In this document: in pieces, positions 1 through 7,982 of the stretch
How positions within the stretch are numbered: position 1 is the stretch's first letter
Layout of the letters: every line of letters begins with the position of its first letter
From: Schoenoplectus triqueter
Lineage: Eukaryota > Streptophyta > Magnoliopsida > Poales > Cyperaceae
Length of the DNA stretch: 18,371 bases
Assembly: GCA_964058805.1 (NCBI GenBank)
Contig: CAXKVV010002112.1
Coordinates: 1 to 18,371 of the forward strand
Direction of reading: 5' to 3'
Translations under genes and position numbers: made by a program
The notes under the pieces: model-generated
The model's database searches: none
What the model saw: only the letters and a program-made list of their open reading frames with translations
What the model was told of the DNA's origin: nothing

Positions 1-42
1 AGCACACGGGTCATCGGTGTTACGCGTAGCACCGTAGCCAAA
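1..42. repeat. Possible right-end fragment of a foldback element
   Basis: This stretch ends in gcaccgtagcc just before a (TA)n tract. That resembles the right ends of elements B1 and B2, which read gcaccatagcctaa before (TA)n. Only about 11 bases support the match, and the rest lies outside the window, so this may be chance. Confidence 0.25.
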
Positions 43-57
43 CTCTATATATATATA

Positions 58-102
<45 letters not shown>
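43..102. repeat. (TA)n-(GA)n compound microsatellite
   Basis: A TA run is followed directly by about 20 GA units and forms the left border of foldback A1. The matching (TC)n(TA)n tract lies at 447-499. Confidence 0.95.
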
Positions 103-104
<2 letters not shown>

Positions 105-446
105 ATGATATGGTTAGTCATGAAGTATAAAATATTTATGTACTTCACGTCGTATATCTCATTTTTGAGTTCAAAATACCGATCTGACCGTTAAAAGTGT
201 TCCCCATATTGAATATATTTGGAGATAGAATTTCACATTTTTTTAGGGGAAAAATGCATTGAGTTTATGATTTTTTAATCCTCAAAAAAATAGAAAAAAA
301 TTATAAAAAATATAAAATTTAGTCTCCAATTATATTTCAATATGGAGAACATTTTTAACGGTCGGATCGATATTTTGAATTTGAAAATGGGAGATACAAT
401 GCGAAGTACAAAAATATTTTATACTTCGTGACTAACCGTAGCATAG

Positions 447-499
<53 letters not shown>
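447..499. repeat. (TC)n-(TA)n compound microsatellite
   Basis: This is the mirror image of the 43-102 tract. It joins the right end of A1 to the left end of B1, so two elements share one microsatellite junction. Confidence 0.95.
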
Positions 500-890
500 G
501 TCCAACTATGGTGCTTTACAAAGCACAGAGGCGTTGTGTACTTTGCGCTCTATTTTTAATTTCAAGTCAGAAATAATCAATCTGAACCGTTCAATTTAAT
601 TCTCATATAAAAATCTATTAGTAACTTTATATTTTTTAGAATTTTTTTTTAATTTTTTCTAATGAGGAGAAAATGACTTGATCTGAGAATTATGGTTCAT
701 CCAAAAATGACGATTTTCCCCCTATACAAAAAAATAGCAAATAAATTTTTAAAAATATAAAATTTGGTTTACTAATAGATTTTGATATGGAGATTAGATT
801 GAGCGGATTGGATCGATCATTTCTGACTTAAAATAAAAAAATAAAGTGCAAAGCACACAACGCTCTTGTGCTTTGCAAAGCACCATAGCC

Positions 891-895
<5 letters not shown>
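500..895. mobile_element. Foldback MITE B1
   Basis: The terminal inverted repeats are about 110 bases. The left arm carries ctatggtgctttacaaagca (from 507), and the right arm, read as reverse complement from about 895, carries ggctatggtgctttgcaaag. The right tip contains the perfect 16-base palindrome GTGCTTTGCAAAGCAC (868-883); the left has one mismatch (511-526). Further in, both arms carry aagtcagaaat, then gatcnatctgaacc-like sequence, then an atat-aaaatctattag block. The centre (about 660-720) has gaggagaaaatgac and gacgattttcc, which pair with each other. (TA)n flanks both sides. It lies head-to-tail with the related B2. No open reading frame of interest is present. Confidence 0.8.

Positions 896-949
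<54 letters not shown>
894..949. repeat. (TA)n-(GA)n compound microsatellite
   Basis: A TA run (894-928) passes straight into a GA run (929-949). It is the only sequence between B1 and B2. Confidence 0.95.
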
Positions 950-1348
950 TTCGACTATGGTGTTTTGCAAAGCACAGAGGCGATGTGTGCTTTGCGCTCT
1001 ATTCTTAATTTTAAGTCAGAAATGATTGATCTGAACTGTTCAATCTAATCTTCATATCAAAATCTATTAGTAAACCAAAATGTATATTTTTTTTAATTTT
1101 TTTTGCTATTTTTTATGATTAGGAGAAAAATGACTTGATTTGAGAATTCTGGTTCATCCAAAAATGATGATTTTCCCCCTATCCAAAAAAATAGCAAATG
1201 AATTCCAAAAAATATAAAATTTGGTTACTAATAGATTTGGATATGTAGATTAGATTGAGTGGTTTGGATCAATCATTTTTGACTTAAAATTAATAATAGA
1301 GCGTAAAGCACACAACGCTTTTGTGTTTTGCAAAGCACCATAGCCTAA
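950..1348. mobile_element. Foldback MITE B2
   Basis: This is a second copy of family B in the same orientation as B1. The left arm begins near 951 with tcgactatggtgttttgcaa; the right arm ends at about 1348 in gcaccatagcctaatt. The ends hold diverged versions of the palindrome GTGCTTTGCAAAGCAC (for example 1323-1338). The centre carries the same gagaaaatgacttgat and ggttcatcc segments as B1, so the two are full-length relatives and not halves of one element. The left border is (GA)n, the right border (TA)n. Confidence 0.8.
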
Positions 1349-1351
1349 TTA

Positions 1352-1393
<42 letters not shown>

Positions 1394-1404
1394 GTGTGTG
1401 TGAG
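1349..1404. repeat. (TA)n tract grading into (TG)n
   Basis: An interrupted TA run is followed by tatgtgtgtgtg. It separates B2 from foldback C. Confidence 0.9.
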
Positions 1405-1412
1405 AGATAGAG

Positions 1413-1795
1413 TAAAGATAGCGTGAGTTTAAACTTACGAAGCTCTTCCATGAGTTTAACACAAAAAGTACTCAAATTATCTTTAAATTTTGATTTATCA
1501 TGTTCAAGAAATTTTTCATATGAAAAACTTATGAGATACAAAAAATTTGAATGTTTTGAGTTTTCGAAGTCAGTGTTTCAATTTTGTTGAAAAATCAGCT
1601 CTGAAAATAATAAAAATAAATATTCAAAGTTTGTACATCATTTTCAAAAAATTAAAAAAAATGACTTGAAAAACTCAAAAAACTCCAAATTTTTATATTT
1701 CATAAGGTTCTCATATGAAGAATCTAATGAGTATAATAAATCAAAATTTAGAGATAATTTGATTTACTTTTTGAGTTAAACTCACGCTATCTTTA
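1413..1795. mobile_element. Foldback element C
   Basis: The left end taaagatagcgtgagttta (1413 on) is the near-exact inverse of the right end, ttaaactcacgctatcttta, which ends at 1795. Imperfect pairing continues inward for well over 100 bases: caaattatctttaaattttg on the left pairs with a counterpart at about 1741-1762. The left arm has an extra stretch of roughly 20-25 bases near 1433-1460, including a second gagtttaa, so the arms are unequal. It lacks the family A/B subterminal motif and looks unrelated to them, although it too abuts a TA/TG microsatellite. No coding region is visible. Confidence 0.7.
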
Positions 1796-1799
1796 TTGT

Positions 1800-2470
1800 A
1801 TAGATATAATCAATAGTATTGTTATATGAGACCAATTTATTAGGATTTAAAATTAATTTAGGTTGTTGTCCGTTTGAGATTAATCTCTATTGAATTAATC
1901 TCGAATAAATTTTATTTTTTGAATAATTTGTCTCATTTAGTATTAGTGAAATTATACTAGTGCAATTTGATGTTTGAGATAATTCAGTAGTATTTTTTCA
2001 TTTCTAAGAGTACATATGTGCATACAAATGTATATTGATGTACTATGGGTATTAACATTATATTATGCGCAAATAATTCTCACTTCCGAGTTTCTAGTAA
2101 AAAAGGATAACTCATATAAATATATCATGTTGCTGCATCTTATAAAGAATAATTAGAACACTAATAACAAAATAAATTGTACTTCTACGTTAGTTATATT
2201 TAATTTATAAGTGGGTGTCACAATTTAAAAGTTAAATAATGTGAGTAAAATATGTAAGTTACATGGTACCATGTAAAGATATTGATTGAATTGCATTTAA
2301 AGCGGGCATTCAAAGAAAATCAATTCAATCTGAGAAACTCTAGTAACAGACTCCATAAATAATGTAAAAACAAAACATGCGCTGCAGCAACTGCATTGTA
2401 GTTCAAAGATGTTGCTATATATTTTGATTTTTTTTTTCCGAAATACACATGTTCATACCTTTATTGGTAC
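1800..2470. other. AT-rich intergenic stretch, no gene seen
   Basis: No open reading frame, RNA gene or clear element was found. One short inverted repeat is visible at about 1877-1903 (gagattaat...attaatctc). The sequence reads as old, diverged non-coding DNA. Confidence 0.6.
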
Positions 2471-2476
2471 GGATTT

Positions 2477-2540
2477 AATTATGCACATTATATGAGTTAT
2501 TATTATCACTACAATAGAAATTTAATTATGCACATTATAT
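2477..2540 (+). repeat. Short direct repeat at the CACTA-like left end
   Basis: The sequence tttaattatgcacattatat occurs twice, just outside (about 2475-2494) and just inside (about 2520-2539) the CACTACAATA terminus. An inverted, diverged copy lies outside the right end (about 5348-5368, ataatgtgcgtaattaa). Confidence 0.75.
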
Positions 2541-2719
2541 TTGTTAACGGTTTATAAAAAAAATTGTTAGTATAAATGTCTAACAGCGTTTTAGAAATTA
2601 TTTGTTAATTCTTTGGTAACGGTTATTAAAAAAATCATTAATAAAAAATGTGCATATGCGTGAAAAAGTGCGACAAAACTCCCAAGAAGTGAATAATGAT
2701 GGTGGGTTTCTTGTTGTAT

Positions 2720-3125
2720 CTAGTCATAGCCTATAAAGGCTCGGTCTTTGAACTCGATCCTTTAAAAAACTTGGTTTTTACTCGGTCCTTATAAGTTCGA
2801 CTCGACACTTTCAAATAGTAAGGACCGGACTCAATCTTTAAAAAACAAACCCTTCTAATCTGATCCTTATCAAACCCGATCTTTTTTGCCCTTACCCGGT
2901 CCTTCCCAATTATTTTCTTTAATATTTTGTATTATATATTAATTACTCTTAAAAATCTAAAAAAATAAAATAAAATACCAAAATAAAAAATATATATAAT
3001 TTAATATTTTTATAAATATAAATTAATATTAAAAAATACTTAATCAGTAATAATTATATATATGTATATAAGGACCTTACTTATCGACCCTTATCCAGTC
3101 CTTACCTTATCGTTACCCAGTCCAA
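2720..3125. repeat. Segment rich in GGTCCTTA/TAAGGACC motifs
   Basis: Copies of ggtccttat, gatccttat, agtccttac and the inverse taaggacc recur in two blocks (about 2735-2912 and 3068-3125) around an AT-only middle. This looks like a decayed hAT-type non-autonomous element inside the CACTA-like element, but I cannot define its ends or target duplication. Confidence 0.4.
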
Positions 3126-3129
3126 GTGT

Positions 3130-3605
3130 TATAAAATCGGGACAGGTCGGGTCGGGATGAGTTATGGCGGGTCGGCGGATTTTAGCGGGACGGGTCAACG
3201 TGTGTTCACAGGACGAGTTAGGACAGGTCCATTTTAGGGGGTTTGGTCGTGACCCGTCCTAGACCCGTCGGGTCGGACGGGTCGGCGGGTCGGGTCCAAG
3301 GGTGGGGTGGGTCGGGTCGGGAACGGGACGGATCAGCGGGGTTTTTTTTAATTCAAAAATAACCCAATAAAATTCAAATAAATTCTAAAAAAATCTAAAA
3401 AATTCAAAAATAATTATTAAAATATATAACTATAATATATTTTGAGAAAAAAATAATTTCCCCGTATTTTCTCATATTTTCCCGCATTTTTTTATTTTTT
3501 TTATTTTTCGGGTTATCGGGTATTGGGTCGGGTTTGTACGGGTTTTTTGGGTCTGGTCGGGGCTGGTCGGGGGCGCATTATCACGGGTTGGCGGGTTTTT
3601 CCTTT
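3130..3605 (+). repeat. GGGTCGGG-rich degenerate segment, probably hAT-like
   Basis: Two G-rich blocks (about 3137-3340 and 3508-3590) are built from gggtcggg, gacgggtc and gcgggtcggc units and separated by AT-rich DNA. The composition resembles the interior of element K (15964-16286), but no tagaggtggca terminus is seen, so this copy is either decayed or a different family. The G-runs could form G-quadruplexes on the plus strand. Confidence 0.45.
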
Positions 3606-3662
3606 TTGTTCAAAATTCAAAAAATAACCCAAAAAAATTCAAACAAATTCTTAAAAAAATCG
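3337..3662 (+). repeat. Duplicated G-block plus 'ttcaaaaataaccc' block
   Basis: A unit of the form gcgggttttt, then attcaaaaataaccc, aattcaaa and aaattct occurs at about 3337-3405 and again at about 3590-3662, roughly 255 bases apart in direct orientation. This indicates an internal tandem duplication of the G-rich segment. Confidence 0.65.
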
Positions 3663-3664
3663 AA

Positions 3665-4189
3665 TCTCTCTTCAATATTTCACCATTAAAATATCCTTAT
3701 CTCATCTTTTATTGTGGATTGTTAATCATGGTTAGTATTATGATTGTTTTCCTAATTTTTTATTCTATTTTCATATTTTCTTTCATCATAATAATAATCC
3801 GAAATAATTTGTTGCAATATGCCTTGTCGGTGATTTTCATGGCAACTATTTATCAAATAAGTACATCTATTTGATTTTTTTTAATCAAAAATTAAAAAGC
3901 ATACATAAAGTTGTTACGTGGATTGCATATTTGTATTTTTATTTGATTGTTTTTCTTGTGATAATATAAAAAATCATTGTGATTAATAATTATTATTTTT
4001 CTCTATAGTAATCTACATTTCTTGTTGTTGTTATTGTTTGTTTGAATTTTTTGTGATTATTTGCAGCTCATTTCTCATTGAACTAATCTTTTTACTCTTT
4101 ATCTCTCGAACTAATTAATTTCTCAAAAAAATTGTATTATTTTTCTTATTCATTCTTTGTTGCAAATAAATTAGCAATCACTTCTCAAC

Positions 4190-4239
<50 letters not shown>

Positions 4240-4965
4240 ATTAATTTCCAAAAGGAGCTTTTGAATTTCAATTTATTCCTTAAGGAGTTTTGAATTATCT
4301 CTTGTTGATTTATTTATAAAAACTCATTTGGATGTTTGAATCTATTCTTTTCTGCAAAAATTGTGTGATATTTTGTTTTTTTAGTATCCGTTTCTATATT
4401 TTTTTTAATCATACTGTTCATTTATTTTTCAAGTTTTTAGTGTCATTTTGTATCTCTATACAGCGATCAATCTAATCTACTACTGACTAATTGTTATTTT
4501 TGTGTGTGTAGTTGGGATGTGAAATGGACTTATGTGCTCTATACAGAAAATGATGTCATTTTCAACTAAATAGTGCCGCTCCTAATATGATGCATTAGAA
4601 CTTTACCGTTGTTGTTGACGATCATGTATTATAATACATTGAAAAAAGTTATTCTTCTGGTTCTTAATAGATAATTGAATTAGTACTAATAAGATTGTTA
4701 ATAATTATAAATAGCTTAAAAAAGCAAGGTTGTGTGTACTTACGAAAGGTAATAATATTTATCAAGATAATTGATATAAGTAAAAGCTTGGACAACTATG
4801 AATAGCTAAATAATAGTTCCTTGTGCATAAATTAAAAAATATATATTGCAACAACTGTCGATAACTAATTGATTTAGTATAAATAACTTTTTTTGCATCT
4901 ATAAATAAACTTCTATACTAAATATAAATAATCGGTATAATTGATATAAATAAGATTTTCAATAA
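3665..4965. other. AT-rich interior of the CACTA-like element, no gene seen
   Basis: T-rich sequence with no open reading frame above background. The only distinct feature is the (TA)n tract at 4194-4236. Confidence 0.5.
4194..4236. repeat. (TA)n microsatellite without a foldback element
   Basis: About 21 TA units in ordinary AT-rich DNA. Unlike most other long TA tracts here, it has no foldback element attached on either side. Confidence 0.95.
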
Positions 4966-4966
4966 C

Positions 4967-5150
4967 TATCAATAGTTATTTCATTTAATATTAATAGTAC
5001 CTATATTCAATATAAATAGTAGCTGGAACACAAGACTAGATCTTGACTACATTAGCTATCTATAATTATTTCATTTGATATTAATTACACTAATATTTAA
5101 TATGAATATTAAATAGCAATCTGAACATAACACTAGATGCTGACCAAGCA
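4967..5150 (+). repeat. Diverged tandem duplication, unit about 90 bp
   Basis: The block at 4967-5056 (tatcaatagttatttcattt ... ggaacacaagactagatctt) is followed by a diverged second copy from 5057 (tatctataattatttcattt ... tgaacataacactagatgct). It lies within the right half of the CACTA-like element. Confidence 0.65.
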
Positions 5151-5374
5151 CCTAAGATGACGCTGAAGCGGTATTTGACTTTTTGTGGTCAAGTATTTGG
5201 GGACAAAATGCGGGGATATATATTTGGGGAGAATTATCAGTTTCCTTTTCATAACCGCTACAAAATACTTAACAACTAATTTCTAAAATGCCATCCAACA
5301 ATTCTTATAACGGTTTTTTTAAATCATTTTTATTGTAGTAAACTCGTATAATGTGCGTAATTAAGTACGTATTT

Positions 5375-6760
5375 ATGATGATATCAACAACCATAATTGT
5401 ATATCAGCCCCCGTATATTTTAGTCTACATGCGTATGAAAACTTAAGAGAGCAATAGAACGAAAAATGAAGGCTCCTATGGTTAATTAACCAACTACTTT
5501 CACGGAACCAAACGGGTTAGTCCTCAAACGCTTCTCACTTAAATTGTCTTCATTGAAGAAAGTACATAACATTTGTTATGGTGGACAGGCCATGATTTGT
5601 CTCCATATCCCTAGCAGCAGATATATGTTGCTCACTATCGCCCTTATTAATTTTATTAAGATATGAAAAAAATGAAAGCAGCCAGAGCATGCACTTTACG
5701 GATCCAATAGTAGTAACATCAGTTTTTCTCACATTCAATTCATCATTTAAGCTAAATTAATGTTATCTCTCTCGCATTCACTTCATCATTTAAGAGGTTC
5801 TCTTTCCTCTCATTGAATATATCATTTAATTTCTCTCTCACTAGATCTCTTTCTCTCTCTAATTTAAAGCTGAGAAAGATGCTGTGTATTGTAAGATATT
5901 CTTCAATTGCATGTTACTGTTTCGGCCGAAAAGAAATTGATACAATATTTAATTCAGAAGTTCTTTTTGTGATTTTTACGAACAGCAGCCTTTTCTTTCT
6001 ATCCTCTTCTTCAATCTTACTTTTCATTCCTTCGCCTTTTTACTTTTGCACAGCTTTTCTTTCTTTTTTAAAGAAACTTTTTGCTGGGAATGGCTGAAAA
6101 TGCCTGGATTTGTTGGAAAATTCCTATATGCATTTATCCGTTGCCATTTTTGGCATTTAAGAAACCCACGATCCCCTGGCTGTAAATCTTCTCTACATAA
6201 AGAGCATATCATACCTCTTTCGTGGTGCCAATCAATGTATACTGTGTACCCATTAATGAAGTTTCTTCAAGAAATATGAAAAGAGAGATTGGGAGAAATT
6301 AATGAGCAACTAATGCTAATGCATGCACGGGCCCACAAAATTTTGTTTACTATTTTGCATATAGTGTGGTCTTGAAGCTAGCTACTATTCTTTCGGTATT
6401 TATGTTATCCGGTGATACGTGATGAGTTTTATAATTTTGTCAAAACTCAAAAGGTTGCATCTGTGCATGAGTTCTAACTCTGGGTTGATCTCTAGAATCC
6501 TTAGCCATTCTGCACGGTTAGGTGTTTAAGGACATTAACTAGCTAGCCGTATATGCATGCCCTACAAATTTACTGTTATATAATTGTATTGCGCTCATTA
6601 TCAGTTATTTTTTTGTTGCATTAGTTTGATTTTAGTACAGAGAAAGTTTAAGCGGTTAACCCAGAATGAATAATATTGATGCGGTTTCTGAATGAACACG
6701 GTTGGCTCTTGGCTGGTTAATTTGAATATGAAAAAGGATTCAGATAAATTAAATAATATG
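5375..6760. other. Unique-looking intergenic DNA, no supportable gene
   Basis: This is the least repetitive part of the window. Reading frames of 62-94 codons exist on both strands (for example 5813-6097 plus, 6024-6212 minus), but they overlap one another, have low-complexity or unrecognised translations, and show no domain I know. The minus frame at 6024-6212 begins with a Cys-containing stretch (MICSLCREDL) that might hint at a gene fragment, but only three cysteines are present, so I do not call it. A pyrimidine-rich stretch lies at 5760-5860. Confidence 0.5.
5728..5829 (+). repeat. Three diverged copies of a ctc-cattca-tcatcattta motif
   Basis: The motif ctcacattcaattcatcatt recurs in altered form at about 5728, 5771 and 5808, with unequal spacing of about 43 and 37 bases. 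It is a weak, decayed tandem array. Confidence 0.5.
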
Positions 6761-6765
6761 TTAAT

Positions 6766-6908
6766 ATAATTATTATTATTATTATTATATAATATAATAA
6801 ATAAATAATCTTCGTAATATTAATATAATAATAAATCATAATCATAATAATAACATAATAATAAATCATGATTATAATCATAATATAATAATATAATACA
6901 ACATAATC
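6766..6908. repeat. ATT/AAT-rich simple-sequence DNA
   Basis: Nearly pure A/T with recurring attatt, aataat and aatcataat units. It leads straight into the palindromic element at 6909-7050. Confidence 0.85.
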
Positions 6909-7050
6909 AAATAATAATCGTTATTCCGACCAGAACTAATCTGGTATACCACCTATAATTTGGTATACCGGATTAGCACTCTTTCTCACTTTTCTACATA
7001 GTCTAAAATTCGTTTGACAAATTATTTCGTCGGAATAGCTATTATATTCT
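6909..7050. mobile_element. Small palindromic element with GTCGGAATA ends
   Basis: The left end aataataatcgttattccgac is the inverse of the right end gtcggaatagctattatatt, with few mismatches. A second stem lies inside at 6935-6976: ctaatctggtatacc pairs with ggtataccggattag (one mismatch) across a short loop. The downstream flank atcatgtgtcaaacaaaccc resembles sequence common at borders of plant non-autonomous DNA transposons, so the true element may extend to about 7087 and leftwards into the A/T-rich tract. The superfamily is unknown. Confidence 0.5.
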
Positions 7051-7089
7051 AACTTTTTGCTATTCCATCATGTGTCAAACAAACCCGCA

Positions 7090-7454
7090 GTGAAGTTGGC
7101 ATTTGTCTACAGCATCATTGTTTATCAACACTGCCAATTATTGCATGTCAATAGTATTTTTAATAAGGTTGGGATCTGTTGATAATGGGTTATTTTAATA
7201 ACTTTACAATGAGTTTTTAAATAAATATAAAAAAATATTAAAAATAAAAAAAAATTATTATCCTTTAATAGTTCATGAAAACCTTTAAATTGAAATCATT
7301 GTAAATTATATAAAAATTTGATAGTTTTTGATAGATTATCAAATGATAATGAAATCACATAAAATTTAAAGAAATTGCATGAAATTTGAATGACAATCAA
7401 TTTATAAGTAGAACAACACATATATAAACATTTTTTTTCATTTTTAAGATATTT
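7090..7454. other. AT-rich stretch, no gene seen
   Basis: No recognisable element or gene. On the minus strand the gypsy reverse transcriptase homology ends at about 7455 and is not resumed here, so this is either unrelated flanking DNA or an insertion that removed the rest of pol. Confidence 0.5.
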
Positions 7455-7612
7455 TTTTTTCATGGGATAGACCTTATTGAGGTGAATAAAATTGATGCAC
7501 ATACACCAATATATATTGGACTTCTTTACAAAAAACTATATTCGAAAGTCATTCAGAACATTTGACCTCTCGAATGAAATATGTCTTTAACAATTTTTTA
7601 ACTTCTTATACA
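7455..7612 (-). pseudogene. Ty3/gypsy reverse transcriptase fragment, distal to insertion D
   Basis: The minus strand carries recognisable early reverse transcriptase motifs. EVKKLLK and FIREVKCSE (about 7600-7560) match the plant gypsy pattern E-x-x-K-L-L-x-x-G-F-I-R-E-V. A second frame then gives MCINFIHLNKVYP (about 7501-7463), matching the R-M-C-V-D-F-T-D-L-N-K-A-C-P block. At least one frameshift separates the two, and a TGA sits where tryptophan is expected after CSE. The homology then stops; the catalytic YxDD region, RNase H and integrase are absent. This piece continues the fragment at 7983-8640; insertion D sits between them. It is non-functional. Confidence 0.8.
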
Positions 7613-7982
7613 GAGTACACTTTAGTGTACAAGTAAATATTGGTGAGATAAAGATAACAAAGAAATGTGAAGTGTCATCTGAAATTGGTGAGATAAAAAT
7701 AATATTAAGATTTAAGTGTAAAACAAAAAGAAAGGATATATACATTCTATATAAGTGTAAAAGAATCGATGATGAGAATAACAGAAAACCAATTCAGTGA
7801 ATTAATTTTGCTGTTAAGTCAGAGGTTCATCGATTTTTTTACACTTATATAGAATGTATATATTCCTCCTTTTGTGTTACACTTAAATCTAAATGTTATT
7901 TTATCTCATCAATTTTGAATGACACTTCACATTTATTTGTTATCTTTATCTCACCAATATTTATTTGTACACTAAATATACT
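7613..7982. mobile_element. Foldback MITE D inserted in gypsy reverse transcriptase
   Basis: The arms of about 165 bases are highly similar. The left arm (agtacactttagtgtac, caagtaaatattggtgagat, ..., tatacattctatataagtgt) pairs with the right arm ending at about 7982 (ggtgagataaagataacaaa in reverse complement). The loop is only about 35-40 bases (about 7778-7820). The left tip gtacactttagtgtac is itself a small stem with a TT spacer. The element separates two halves of a gypsy reverse transcriptase, which proves it inserted after the retrotransposon. The target duplication is unclear; a TA is possible. A transcript across it would fold into a long hairpin. No coding capacity. Confidence 0.85.

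Larger units (their letters stand above)
43..499. mobile_element. Foldback MITE A1, edged by (TA)n(GA)n and (TC)n(TA)n
   Basis: The core (about 103-446) is a long imperfect palindrome. The left arm from 103 (gttatgatatggttagtcat) pairs with the right arm ending at 446, whose reverse complement begins gctatgctacggttagtcac. The arms are roughly 140 bases with scattered mismatches, around an A/T-rich centre near 245-305. The edges mirror each other: (TA)n at 43-60 and (GA)n at 62-102 on the left, (TC)n at 447-474 and (TA)n at 474-499 on the right, so the microsatellites behave as part of the inverted repeat. Each arm holds a small palindrome (122-146 and 403-427) built on gaagta...tacttc. No coding capacity is visible. 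It is close to A2 (13826-14232). The edges resemble rice Micron, a MITE known to sit in (TA)n. The superfamily is not established because a TA target duplication would be invisible in (TA)n. Confidence 0.8.
2507..5340. mobile_element. Non-autonomous CACTA-like inverted-repeat element
   Basis: The left end reads CACTACAATAGAAAT (from 2507). The right end, read as reverse complement from 5340, is TACTACAATAAAAATG, so the CACTA terminus is present with one C-to-T change on the right. Inverted homology continues inward: the left aacggtttataaaaaaaatt and gcgttttagaaattatttgt (about 2539-2610) match the reverse complement of about 5240-5330. The motif taacggttat recurs near both ends, as expected of CACTA subterminal repeats. 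No transposase reading frame is visible, so this is a non-autonomous or deleted copy. Exact borders are unsure because inverted similarity extends outside both ends (about 2470-2506 and 5341-5372) and no clean 3-bp target duplication is seen. A long-TIR element of another superfamily is the alternative. Confidence 0.55.

Noticed and set aside
866..1541. Frames at 866-1048 (+) and 1290-1541 (-)
   Set aside because: Both cross (TA)n/(GA)n tracts and foldback arms and give IYIYIY or RERERE stretches; they are not genes.
5813..6097. 94-codon plus-strand reading frame
   Set aside because: The translation is low-complexity (Ser/Leu/Phe-rich from pyrimidine-rich DNA), overlaps other frames on both strands, and has no known motif or promoter support.
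6024..6212. 62-codon minus-strand frame starting MICSLCREDL, possible zinc-binding protein fragment
   Set aside because: Only three cysteines are present, with no full zinc-binding pattern; it overlaps two plus-strand frames and lacks recognisable neighbours or splice evidence.
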